NCBI RefSeq assembly: GCF_001298525.1
Contig: NZ_CP012678.1
Location: 248,001-312,000, forward strand
Length of the DNA: 64,000 nt
Reading direction: 5' to 3'
From: Psychrobacter urativorans
Lineage (GTDB): Bacteria; Pseudomonadota; Gammaproteobacteria; Pseudomonadales; Moraxellaceae
The notes below the pieces were generated by a model that was given only the letters and a program-made list of their open reading frames with translations, had not been told where the DNA came from and did not search any database. Numbering within the stretch: position 1 is the stretch's first letter; each line of letters opens with the position of its first letter. Shown one piece after another: positions 19,886 to 29,060 of the stretch. Both the position numbers and the translations under genes were made by a program.

Positions 19886-21763
19886 TTAACCGTGTAAGGT
19901 TTGACTGATTTTATCCAAATTTAAACTATCCGACATCGCACTGAATATCTCAAAGTATTTACCACGCTGCTCATATAGCGCTTCGTGAGTCCCTGTTTCG
20001 ACCACCCGACCATTTTCTATCACCACTAAATCATCAGCATCGATAATTTGGGCAATATTGTGCGATACCATAATCACGGTACGGTCTTTTTTAATCAAAT
20101 CTAGGCTTTTCTTAACCTGCTGACTGGCAATCGCATCTAGGCTTGCCGTTGGTTCATCCAAAAACACAATCGGCGGATCCTTTAAAAACATCCTTGCCAA
20201 TGCAATACGTTGCTGCTGTCCGCCTGATAGGGATTTCGCGCTACTTTCATAGCCTTTTGTTAGTGACATGACTTGCTCATGAATAGAGGCTTTTTTTGCA
20301 GCAATGACAATATCATCATCACTGGCTGTCATGTCACCATAGCGGATATTTTCACTAATCGTCCCTGAAAAAATATGATTGCTTTGTAATACCAGACCAA
20401 TATTTTGACGTAGCTCATGGGTATCATAGTCGGCTAAATTCTGACTGTCTAAGCATATCGTGCCAGCGTCAGGCTCATAAAATCTCACCAACAAGTTAAT
20501 AATCGTACTCTTGCCAGCACCACTTAAGCCAACCAGCGCCGTAATGCGATTGGGTTTGATGGTAAAGCTGACGTCTTTTAGCGCTTGAGTGCCATTAGGA
20601 TAGGTAAAATCGACATTTTTAAGCTCAATATGACCTTTTAGATTTTTGCTACTTATACCAGTGATATTTTCAACTTGTTCGTCATCCTCTAAAATCTCAA
20701 AAAACCCTTCGGCATAGGTGAGTGCGTTGTTAATTTGATCGTATATACGGTGTAATTGACGGATAGGAGCGGCGACGTTTTGAAATAGCATCACGTGAAA
20801 TAAAATCATACCAATGGTCATCTGACCCTTTAGCACGAAATAAGAAGTCAATAGAATAATCGCTACCACACCGATTTGTTCGATAAAGGTCTTCACTGCA
20901 TCATAAATAAAACCAATACTACGAATACGTAGCTGGTTATTAGTCATGTCTTTTTGAATGGTTAAATGCTTCTCAGCCTCGATAGACTCACGTACAAAGG
21001 ATTTTACGACACTGATGGAGTTAATCAAAGAGATAACAAGCCCGCTTTTCGCCTCTCTAAAACCACGCATTTGGCGACGAAAGCCTTGTAGGCGCTTGGC
21101 TTGTTTTTGACTGATAAAGAAATATATAGGGATAATAATAAGACCGACCATCCCTATCCAAACGTTGGTCGAAAACATAATAATGAGTGAGACAATGGCG
21201 CTAGCGAACAGCGGTAGCATATCGATAAAGAAGTTTTGTACCAAGCTGGTTAGGCTGCTGACGCCATAATCAATACGAGTTTGCAGCTTGCCACTGTCGT
21301 TTTCACTACTGGTATAAAACGCCATACGGTAGGTTAAGATACGCTCAATGATTTTTTGCGATAAATCACGCGAGAGATTGATACGAATCTTTTCGCCATA
21401 AAAGCGCTGTCCAAACGAGATGAATATCGACAATATCTCTTTAGTCAGCAATACCACACTGATAATAGTGAGCATGCGCACGCCAGCTTCCCAAGGTTCA
21501 GAAAGGGTGGCGATTTCGGTCAAAGTATCTACGGCATAGCGCAGTACAAAGGCATTGACCTGAGCGGTAAAGGAACCTAGTACTGTTAATATCAAAGTAG
21601 CAATGATTATTAAGCGGTAAGGCTGAGCAAAGACGGCAAGCTTTTTGAGGATATCCCACAGCAAAGCCCGCCGCTCCGTTTTTTTGAGCGGCGGCTTTTT
21701 GTCTAGTGGTGATTTATTAAGAGTAGGAGAAGTTGGCATTTTATTAGAGTAAAACAAACGCAA
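19886..21763 (-). CDS. ABC exporter, fused permease and ATPase (MsbA/MDR type)
   Basis: Half-transporter of 625 residues that would dimerise in the inner membrane. Seen: six-helix exporter domain from about residue 45 to 340, then the nucleotide-binding domain with Walker A GLSGAGKST near 415, signature LSGGQQQRIALAR near 517, Walker B IVFLDEPTAS near 540 and switch His in MVSHNIAQI. The N-terminus is basic and Pro-rich; ATG 21739 is an alternative start. Substrate cannot be assigned; lipid or drug export would be typical. It sits 54 bases downstream of prpF on the same strand, so it may be read through from the prp transcript. Confidence 0.88.
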   Translation of the reverse strand: MRLFYSNKMPTSPTLNKSPLDKKPPLKKTERRALLWDILKKLAVFAQPYRLIIIATLILTVLGSFTAQVNAFVLRYAVDTLTEIATLSEPWEAGVRMLTIISVVLLTKEILSIFISFGQRFYGEKIRINLSRDLSQKIIERILTYRMAFYTSSENDSGKLQTRIDYGVSSLTSLVQNFFIDMLPLFASAIVSLIIMFSTNVWIGMVGLIIIPIYFFISQKQAKRLQGFRRQMRGFREAKSGLVISLINSISVVKSFVRESIEAEKHLTIQKDMTNNQLRIRSIGFIYDAVKTFIEQIGVVAIILLTSYFVLKGQMTIGMILFHVMLFQNVAAPIRQLHRIYDQINNALTYAEGFFEILEDDEQVENITGISSKNLKGHIELKNVDFTYPNGTQALKDVSFTIKPNRITALVGLSGAGKSTIINLLVRFYEPDAGTICLDSQNLADYDTHELRQNIGLVLQSNHIFSGTISENIRYGDMTASDDDIVIAAKKASIHEQVMSLTKGYESSAKSLSGGQQQRIALARMFLKDPPIVFLDEPTASLDAIASQQVKKSLDLIKKDRTVIMVSHNIAQIIDADDLVVIENGRVVETGTHEALYEQRGKYFEIFSAMSDSLNLDKISQTLHG

Positions 21764-21817
21764 GCAAAAAGCTATTCAGAGTATAAGTATTAAAGAAATC
21801 GAACAAATAATAAACGT

Positions 21818-23047
21818 TTAAAACACATCCGTTGGCACAAACACTTCACCAACCATGATACGACGTGCTGAGCGGCTCATCGACACCTTTTTGGCTTGCC
21901 AGCGACCATCGACTTGTTCGGTTTTACCGCCCACGAGTAACGTACCTGATGGGTGACCAAAACGAACTTCACCTAATTCGCCTGCACCCGCTGCTTGGTT
22001 AACTAACGTTCCTTGCGTGGTCGCTGCTGCAGCAATCGCCACCGCTGCTGTACCCATCATGGCATGATGTAATTGACCCATACTCATGGCGCGTACCACT
22101 AAATCAATGTCTGCCGCATTAACTGCTTTGCCACTAGAAGCGTTATAACTTTGCGCAGGGGCAACCCAAGCGATTTTAGGAATATGCTGACTGCTTTGTG
22201 CTTCACTGACGTCTTTAAATAAGCCCATCGCCACACCGCCTTTGGCACGGATATTCTCAAGCTTAGTAAGCAGCGCGCTATCGCTGTTGATATCACCCTG
22301 CAATTCAGTTCCGGTAAAGCCTAAATCTTCTGCTTTCATAAAGATAGTTGGGATACCAGCAGTGATAAAAGTTGCTTTTACACTATCGCTAGCCAAGCCG
22401 CAGCCAGAGACATCGAAATCATCGACTAGATTGTTTGTCGGGAACATATCACTTGATGAATCAACGGGATCAATAAATTCAATCTTCACCTCAGCCGCTG
22501 GAAAAGTCACGCCATCTAATTCAAAATCTCCCGTTTCTTGGACTTGTACTTTGCCTTGTGCATTTAGATAGACAGGCACATGGGCGATAATGGTTTTGCC
22601 GATATTCTCTTGCCAGATACGCACTTCGCAGATACCACTTTCCGCACTATTGGCGACCTTATCAGCGTCGATTAGTCCCATGTTAATCGCACAAGCCCCA
22701 ACCGCAGCAGTTAAATTACCGCAGTTACCCGCCCAATCAATCATTGGTTTGGCAGTATTTACTTGCCCAAATAGGTAATTCACATCGTGATTTACTTTAT
22801 CAGATTGAGAAAGAATTACTGTCTTAGAGGTGCTAGAGCTACCATTACCTAAGCCATCGATTTGCTTACCATAAGGGTCAGGGCTACCGATGACACGTAG
22901 CAGAAAATTATCTCGCGACTCGCCAGCAACTTGGCAGCGTTCTGGTAGGTCGGAGAGTTTAAAGAAAGTACCTTTTGAGGTGCCGCCGCGCATATAGGTG
23001 GCAGGGACGGAAATTTGTGGGGCAAATTTTGGTTTATTTTGTGTCAT
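21818..23047 (-). CDS. prpF: 2-methylaconitate cis-trans isomerase PrpF
   Basis: Partner of AcnD in the alternative 2-methylcitrate route: it isomerises the trans-2-methylaconitate formed by AcnD. Seen: the PrpF opening VPATYMRGGTSKGTFFKLSD near residue 14, IGSPDPYGKQIDGLGNGSS near 50, DWAGNCGNLTAAVGACAI near 102, and C-terminal RFGHPSGTLLVGG. Length 409 fits. AAAGG precedes the ATG. In other gammaproteobacteria prpF normally follows acnD closely; here a 3-kb foreign-looking NACHT gene separates them and acnD has its own terminator, so prpF needs a separate promoter or read-through from the NACHT gene. Confidence 0.92.
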   Translation of the reverse strand: MTQNKPKFAPQISVPATYMRGGTSKGTFFKLSDLPERCQVAGESRDNFLLRVIGSPDPYGKQIDGLGNGSSSTSKTVILSQSDKVNHDVNYLFGQVNTAKPMIDWAGNCGNLTAAVGACAINMGLIDADKVANSAESGICEVRIWQENIGKTIIAHVPVYLNAQGKVQVQETGDFELDGVTFPAAEVKIEFIDPVDSSSDMFPTNNLVDDFDVSGCGLASDSVKATFITAGIPTIFMKAEDLGFTGTELQGDINSDSALLTKLENIRAKGGVAMGLFKDVSEAQSSQHIPKIAWVAPAQSYNASSGKAVNAADIDLVVRAMSMGQLHHAMMGTAAVAIAAAATTQGTLVNQAAGAGELGEVRFGHPSGTLLVGGKTEQVDGRWQAKKVSMSRSARRIMVGEVFVPTDVF

Positions 23048-23104
23048 TATGGAAGTCCTTTAAAATATAATTTATTAAAAATTTAACGTTATAATTTAAA
23101 AAGG

Positions 23105-26062
23105 CTAGTAACTCTCTAGTTTTTTAATTATTGATTCAAGCTCATAACAAGAGTTATTCTCTTCAAATATTTTTCTTAAGTCTAAATAATCATCAGATAT
23201 ATAATATAACGTATCTTGTCTTTTTTGTGATGTTGATTGTTTCTTAGCTAAAATCACACCGATATCGCATAAGTTCTCGAAGGTTTGATAAATATTTTTA
23301 AACCTATTCTTGGCTTCTCGTTCAAGCTTGTCTGTAAAGTAACCATTATTCCAAAAATAGCTAATGATCCTTTTAACATTTCTTCGGGTTTCATCTTTCT
23401 TCATATCTTTTAATGCGATTTTCTTTTCAAGAAGATCGTCAAGACCAACAGTATTACAAGTCGAAAAATCTATATTAAAATTCGAAATATTAGTGTTCAA
23501 GCCTTTATGTGATAATTTAGGCTTGAACACAGTGTTTTTAAAAATAGTATGTTCATCAAACGTACATTCTGAAAATCTATCATAATTATTAAATAAACAG
23601 TTATTGAACTTCATTCCTTTAAAATCAAAAATTATGTTTTTAGAATCGGAATGTAAATCAACAATACTGAGGTTTTCTATATATCCGTCCTTTTCATATA
23701 TCTCTCTCATCAAATTAGTTCTCTCATTTTTATCTAATTCATTACGCATATCAAGTAATAGAATAAATAAAGCAGAGCTAAGTAGCATTAATCGATTACC
23801 ATCTTGTATATGATTTATTTGATAGCCGTTATTTACTAAAAAAAGTATGATTTCTTTTAGCTTTTCCGAGAAGCTAGTTCCCAGCCGGGTTTTCAGCATT
23901 AAGGTAAACTCATTCCCAAAACTAATTTGACGAATTAGAAGATTGGACTTAGTGCTATCAATACTATCAAATTCCTCATTAGCAAAAAAACTGTAAAGGT
24001 ATAAACATTTAAAATAAGTTGCAAAAAAATCATATCTAAAGGATAAGTTACCGTTATCATGCACGAGCAGGGGGTGGTCTTTGAATTTATTGAGATTTTT
24101 TGTTGCATGCATACTATCTAATATATTTTCTAAATGCCTCTCATTTAATATTCCGTCATATTCTATAGCTATTCTGTTAAATATTTTTATCTGTTCATCA
24201 ATTTCAAGATTATCTAGTTTTATGATTTCACGTTCACATGATTTAGCAACTAAATAATCATGAACATTGGAACTATATTGAAGAACTTCAGTTTTAAGTT
24301 CTAGATTTAAACTATTGTCATCAATAACTATATTTTCTTTTATCATATCTAGTATGTAAGGTATATATGATTCTGGTTCATCTTTACCGTCATTGATTTT
24401 AAAATCAGACGCTATTGCCATTGATTGACGGATTTTTTTACTCTCATTGTTAAATACTTTAGCAAAATATTTTTCAGCTAGTTTTTGATCAAAAGGCTTA
24501 AGTCTAAGAGTTTTTAAATTTCCAATGTTCTGAGACTCATCCCAAAAAAAGTCCCTACAAGTAATAATGACCTTTGTTTTATTTAAATTTCCTGAATAAT
24601 CGTTAAATATTGATTCAATCAATGCATTAAGATCGAAGTCGCTTCCTTTTTTTGCAATTACTTCATCAATACCATCAAGAACAACAACAAGATTCCCATT
24701 ATCACTAGATAAAGCCAATAATTTTTTGTTAAACTTTTTTCTTAAGTTATTTTTTGTTGCTAAAATAGAATAAAAATCAAAAATATCTTCAATTTTATCC
24801 ATCTTCATAATATCATTGATAATTTCATGTGAATTTATATATAAGACATTTATATTACTTTGAGAGCTATATAGACTCTTAATAAAATTCTTAACAACTG
24901 TTGTTTTCCCACAACCACCGCTTCCTTTTAGAACAAGCAAAGGATGATTATTGCTTGTATACCACTCGTTTATTAGTAAATCTGCCGTCTTATCAGAGCT
25001 TTCTTCTGTATAAGGTTTGATAAAGTTTTTATTTAGTGTCTGACCTTTATAAAAAACATCATTATTAAACAACTCTTCATAGAGCTTGATTAGCGAAAAG
25101 TTCTCTATGTAGTAAGATTCGGATTTTTTATAAAACTCTTTAAATATATAACTTATTCTATCTATATCTATTTTTCCTCCTTTTTTATTAACTGTATCAA
25201 GTAATATGAATACTTTTTCGTTTTTGTTTATTAAGTCTAGGTTTTTTATATGATCAAATGTTTTATTTTGGGAGGTGTATTTAGTGAAGTAGAGAAAATA
25301 TATTGGATTTGAAAACTCACTTTCTACACTATAAATTTCATAACAAATACCCGTTGTATAGCTTCTCTCATTAGCTTTGCTTATTATATCTGCGCCTGGG
25401 AGATTTTTATCTCTAAAAGCCTCAACGACTTTTAGTATCGTGGTTTCTTTCTCTGGATATGATTTAAGTTTAATATCTCTTATAATTTCTAGTAATTCAC
25501 TTACTTGAGCGTGATCTGCTATATCATTTTCAGGAGTTTTATCTGATTTTAATTTTCTAAGCCAAATATCTCCACTCCTAGTACCTTTCCCTGTATTTGA
25601 TTTTGACTGTAATAAGTAGGGAGCATCATGAATAATTAAAACTAGGTTTGTAGTATCTTTATAATTAATGGCTTTAATTTCTAAAATACTTTCTATATCA
25701 TATAAATCAGAGCTGCCTTTAAATAATGGATAACATAAAAACCTACTTTTTAGTTTTTTAACTAAATTATCTTTTAACTGATTTATATCTATAAGATCAG
25801 TTATGTCATTACCATGTCTATCTTCACGATAGTTATTATGATTTCTTGTTTTCTCATCATATCCGAATATTATATATTTTCTGCCATTTACTTGATCATC
25901 ATAGCTTCTAGTGTTAAACATTGCCGATAAGTCTTTTAGTAATTCGTTCCAACCTTCTTCTTTTTTATTATTACTAGCATCCCAATACCAATATGATTTG
26001 AATTCTAACCAAGTATTTTCATCTCTATTCACTAAATCTTCAAAATATCTATCACTTATCAT
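23105..26062 (-). CDS. AlbA_2/Schlafen-like NACHT ATPase with pentapeptide-like tail
   Basis: 985-residue predicted STAND-type sensor. N-terminus: Schlafen/AlbA_2-like fold suggested by ENTWLEFKSYWYW near residue 14, RKYIIFGYDE near 62 and TRSGDIWLRK near 162; such domains bind nucleic acid or act as RNases. Centre: NACHT-type P-loop NTPase with Walker A GSGGCGKTT near 381, Walker B VVVLDGIDE near 460 and sensor-like VIITCRDFFWD near 502. Towards the C-terminus (about 810-870) lie pentapeptide-like turns (FKGMKFNNCLFNNYDRFSE), then a winged-helix-like end. Base composition is far more AT-rich than the flanking acnD and prpF, pointing to transfer. It has its own near-consensus -10. Bacterial NACHT proteins are known anti-phage factors; this domain order is not one I can name. 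Confidence 0.75.
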   Translation of the reverse strand: MISDRYFEDLVNRDENTWLEFKSYWYWDASNNKKEEGWNELLKDLSAMFNTRSYDDQVNGRKYIIFGYDEKTRNHNNYREDRHGNDITDLIDINQLKDNLVKKLKSRFLCYPLFKGSSDLYDIESILEIKAINYKDTTNLVLIIHDAPYLLQSKSNTGKGTRSGDIWLRKLKSDKTPENDIADHAQVSELLEIIRDIKLKSYPEKETTILKVVEAFRDKNLPGADIISKANERSYTTGICYEIYSVESEFSNPIYFLYFTKYTSQNKTFDHIKNLDLINKNEKVFILLDTVNKKGGKIDIDRISYIFKEFYKKSESYYIENFSLIKLYEELFNNDVFYKGQTLNKNFIKPYTEESSDKTADLLINEWYTSNNHPLLVLKGSGGCGKTTVVKNFIKSLYSSQSNINVLYINSHEIINDIMKMDKIEDIFDFYSILATKNNLRKKFNKKLLALSSDNGNLVVVLDGIDEVIAKKGSDFDLNALIESIFNDYSGNLNKTKVIITCRDFFWDESQNIGNLKTLRLKPFDQKLAEKYFAKVFNNESKKIRQSMAIASDFKINDGKDEPESYIPYILDMIKENIVIDDNSLNLELKTEVLQYSSNVHDYLVAKSCEREIIKLDNLEIDEQIKIFNRIAIEYDGILNERHLENILDSMHATKNLNKFKDHPLLVHDNGNLSFRYDFFATYFKCLYLYSFFANEEFDSIDSTKSNLLIRQISFGNEFTLMLKTRLGTSFSEKLKEIILFLVNNGYQINHIQDGNRLMLLSSALFILLLDMRNELDKNERTNLMREIYEKDGYIENLSIVDLHSDSKNIIFDFKGMKFNNCLFNNYDRFSECTFDEHTIFKNTVFKPKLSHKGLNTNISNFNIDFSTCNTVGLDDLLEKKIALKDMKKDETRRNVKRIISYFWNNGYFTDKLEREAKNRFKNIYQTFENLCDIGVILAKKQSTSQKRQDTLYYISDDYLDLRKIFEENNSCYELESIIKKLESY

Positions 26063-26082
26063 ATCCTTACAGTGTAATTATA
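26063..26082 (-). promoter_or_regulatory. -10 element and tight ribosome site for the NACHT gene
   Basis: On the minus strand TATAAT (26082-26077) is followed by ACACTGTAAGGAT directly before the ATG at 26062. Transcription would start only about 8 bases before the start codon, and the AAGG ribosome site sits unusually close (about 3 bases). No clear -35 is seen because the upstream sequence is the T-run of the acnD terminator. Confidence 0.45.
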
Positions 26083-26088
26083 CTTAGT

Positions 26089-26131
26089 TAAAAAAAACGC
26101 ATAAACACCTTTATTAATAGTGTTTATGCGT
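26089..26131 (-). terminator. Rho-independent terminator after acnD
   Basis: On the minus strand ACGCATAAACAC pairs perfectly with GTGTTTATGCGT around an 11-base loop, followed by a run of eight T. It separates prpBC-acnD from the NACHT gene and from prpF. Confidence 0.9.
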
Positions 26132-26174
26132 CAAACATGATATCAGATAATTCGATCTGTTTAGCTTAAAACAC

Positions 26175-28832
26175 TTACGTAATATCTAACGTGCCATCGA
26201 TAAACTCTTTCGCAAAACGCTGTAGCATACCGCCCGCGTTATACATTTTGACCTCATCAGCGGTATCTAAACGACATTTCACTGAGGCTTTATCGACAGT
26301 ACCATCTGTGCGGTTAATGACCAATGTCATCTCACCACCAGCCGACACTTCGCCTTCAATATCGAATATTTCAGTACCATCGATATTAAGCGTATTGCGC
26401 GTAATGCCTTCTTTAAATTGCAAAGGTAGTGCGCCCATACCGACCAAGTTTTGACGATGGATACGCTCAAAATCTTCTGCAACGACGACTTCAACGCCTG
26501 CTAAACGAACACCTTTGGCAGCCCAGTCGCGGCTTGAGCCTTGACCATAGCCGTCACCGGCAATAATAATAAGCGGCTGCTCACGGTTCATATAGGTTTC
26601 GATTGCTTCCCACATACGCATAACTCGACCTTCTGGCTCGACTCTAGCCAATGAGCCTTGGACGACTTCACCTTTCTCGTCACGTACCATCTCATTCAAT
26701 AGCTTAGGATTGGCAAAGGTAGCACGTTGCGCGGTTAAGTGGTCGCCGCGATGGGTGGCGTAAGAATTATAATCTTCGCTAGGTAAACCCATAGTATCAA
26801 GGTACTCGCCAGCAGCTGAGTCACCCAAGATAGCATTTGATGGCGATAAATGGTCAGTAGTGATATTGTCACCTAACACCGCTAACGGGCGCATACCTTT
26901 TAGCTTATTCATCGCTGCCATTTTGCCTTCCCAATACGGCGGACGGCGAATATAAGTAGTCTGTTCACGCCAGCCATAGAGTGGGCTTAACGCTTTACCC
27001 GTGTCTTTTTTGGCTTCATCAAACATTGGAATATAAACAGCGTTAAATTGTTCAGGCTTCACCGCTTTGGCAACGATAGCATCAACTTCGTCATCATCAA
27101 ACCAGATGTCTTTTAGATAAACATCATTGCCGTTTTGGTCTTTACCCAACGAGTCTTTTTCAATATCAAAGCGGATGTTACCGGCGATAGCATAGGCAAT
27201 CACCAATGGCGGTGACGCTAAGAATGCTTGCTTGGCATACGGATGGATACGACCATCAAAGTTACGGTTACCTGACAATACAGCTGTGGTGAACAAGTCA
27301 TTATCGATAATTTCTTTTTCGATATCAGGGTCTAATGCGCCACTCATACCGTTACAAGTCGTACAAGCAAAGCCAACCACGTCAAAGCCAATTTCTTGTA
27401 GCTCAGACATTAAGCCTGCTTCCTCTAGGTACATTTTGACTGTTTTAGAGCCTGGTGCTAATGATGATTTTACCCAAGGCTTACGTAATAAGCCTTTTTC
27501 ATTGGCGTTACGAGCAACCAAGCCCGCTGCAACCATATTGCGTGGGTTAGAGGTGTTGGTACAGCTGGTAATTGCGGCGATAATAACCGCACCATCTGGC
27601 ATCAAGCCATCTTCTGGCTCAGGTAATTTTTCTTCAGGAGCGTGAGCAATACCTTTGGCAACCAAATCCGTGGTTGAAACGCGGGCATGTGGACGTGAAG
27701 GGCCCGCCATATTGCGTACGACAGCGGATAAATCAAAATCAAGTACACGGTCATAAACCGCATTTTCCATACCATCAGCCCATAGACCGGTCTGCTTAGC
27801 ATACTGTTCAACCAGTTTGATTTGCGCTTCACTACGACCAGTTAGGCGTAAATAGTCGATGGTTTGCTCATCGATATAGAACATCGCTGCGGTTGCGCCA
27901 TATTCAGGAGTCATATTAGAGATGGAAGCACGGTCACCAACACTCAGATTGCGTGCACCTTCACCGAAGAATTCAATATAAGTTGAAACCACACCAGCAT
28001 CACGTAAGAACTCGGTCATAGCGAGCACTAAATCGGTGCCGGTAATGCCTTTTTGCAACTTGCCTGTTAGCTTAACACCAACGTAATCAGGCAGGCGCAT
28101 ATATGATGGGTTACCCAACATCACGCTTTCAGCTTCTAAGCCACCAACACCGATAGAGATGACACCTAACGCATCAACCATTGGCGTATGACTATCCGTA
28201 CCGACTAAGGTATCAGCAAAAGCGACTTGTTCACCGGCTTTGTTTTTTACTACTTGCACAACCGGTGACATCTTCTCTAAGTTAATTTGGTGCATGATGC
28301 CGTTACCAGGCGGTACGACGTTAACGTTATCAAAGGCATACTGACACCAGTTGATAAAGTGAAAGCGGTCATCGTTACGGCGCTCTTCGATAGCACGATT
28401 TTTCTCAAAAGCGTTTTCTTCAAAGCCGGCATGTTCAACGGCTAGTGAATGGTCAACGATTAATTGCGTTGGCACGATAGGGTTTACTTTTGATGGGTCA
28501 CCACCTTGCTCAGCGATGGCATCACGTAAACCTGCCAAGTCAACAAACGCGGTTTGACCTAAAATATCATGACAAACGACGCGGGCAGGGTACCAAGGAA
28601 AATCTAAATCTTGCTTACCATAGATATGCTGCTCTAATGCCGCGGTTAAGTCTTCTGGTGGGCAACGGCGTACCAGGTTCTCACATAATACTTTTGAGCA
28701 GAACGGTAGTTTGTCATACGCGCCCGCTTCGATATTCTCAATCGCTTCGCGGGTATCAAAGTAATACAGGTCGGTATCGGGCAGTGGCTTTTTGAATTGT
28801 TCATTCATTGGCTGTACTAGGGCGTTGTCCAT
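26175..28832 (-). CDS. acnD: Fe/S-dependent 2-methylisocitrate dehydratase AcnD
   Basis: Aconitase-family enzyme (885 residues) that dehydrates 2-methylcitrate in the prpF-dependent pathway. Seen: 4Fe-4S ligands in ITSCTNTSNP (near residue 430) and GFACTTCNGMSG (near 495), substrate loops GTDSHTPMVDALGV near 212 and the swivel-domain signature GDGYGQGSSRDWAAKG near 763. The length and its position directly after prpC favour AcnD over housekeeping AcnA. AAGGTG precedes ATG 28832. It is followed by a strong terminator (26089-26131), which is unusual because prpF would be expected in the same transcript. Confidence 0.93.
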   Translation of the reverse strand: MDNALVQPMNEQFKKPLPDTDLYYFDTREAIENIEAGAYDKLPFCSKVLCENLVRRCPPEDLTAALEQHIYGKQDLDFPWYPARVVCHDILGQTAFVDLAGLRDAIAEQGGDPSKVNPIVPTQLIVDHSLAVEHAGFEENAFEKNRAIEERRNDDRFHFINWCQYAFDNVNVVPPGNGIMHQINLEKMSPVVQVVKNKAGEQVAFADTLVGTDSHTPMVDALGVISIGVGGLEAESVMLGNPSYMRLPDYVGVKLTGKLQKGITGTDLVLAMTEFLRDAGVVSTYIEFFGEGARNLSVGDRASISNMTPEYGATAAMFYIDEQTIDYLRLTGRSEAQIKLVEQYAKQTGLWADGMENAVYDRVLDFDLSAVVRNMAGPSRPHARVSTTDLVAKGIAHAPEEKLPEPEDGLMPDGAVIIAAITSCTNTSNPRNMVAAGLVARNANEKGLLRKPWVKSSLAPGSKTVKMYLEEAGLMSELQEIGFDVVGFACTTCNGMSGALDPDIEKEIIDNDLFTTAVLSGNRNFDGRIHPYAKQAFLASPPLVIAYAIAGNIRFDIEKDSLGKDQNGNDVYLKDIWFDDDEVDAIVAKAVKPEQFNAVYIPMFDEAKKDTGKALSPLYGWREQTTYIRRPPYWEGKMAAMNKLKGMRPLAVLGDNITTDHLSPSNAILGDSAAGEYLDTMGLPSEDYNSYATHRGDHLTAQRATFANPKLLNEMVRDEKGEVVQGSLARVEPEGRVMRMWEAIETYMNREQPLIIIAGDGYGQGSSRDWAAKGVRLAGVEVVVAEDFERIHRQNLVGMGALPLQFKEGITRNTLNIDGTEIFDIEGEVSAGGEMTLVINRTDGTVDKASVKCRLDTADEVKMYNAGGMLQRFAKEFIDGTLDIT

Positions 28833-29060
28833 GAGTCACCTTTGGCTATTGGCTGGTTGGCATTCAAAAAAAGAGGCTTTCTCTTAGCAAAAACATCATC
28901 AGTCGTATTAGAATCAGAAGTAGGTTTTGCTAAAAAAACATAGTTAAAAAGAAAATGAGGTTATGAAGAAAAAACAAAGATTTGGCTGCTAAATGAATAT
29001 ATTTAGCAGCCAAACCCGTTACCTAGCATAAACGCTTATACTGGGTAACGAATAGAGATA

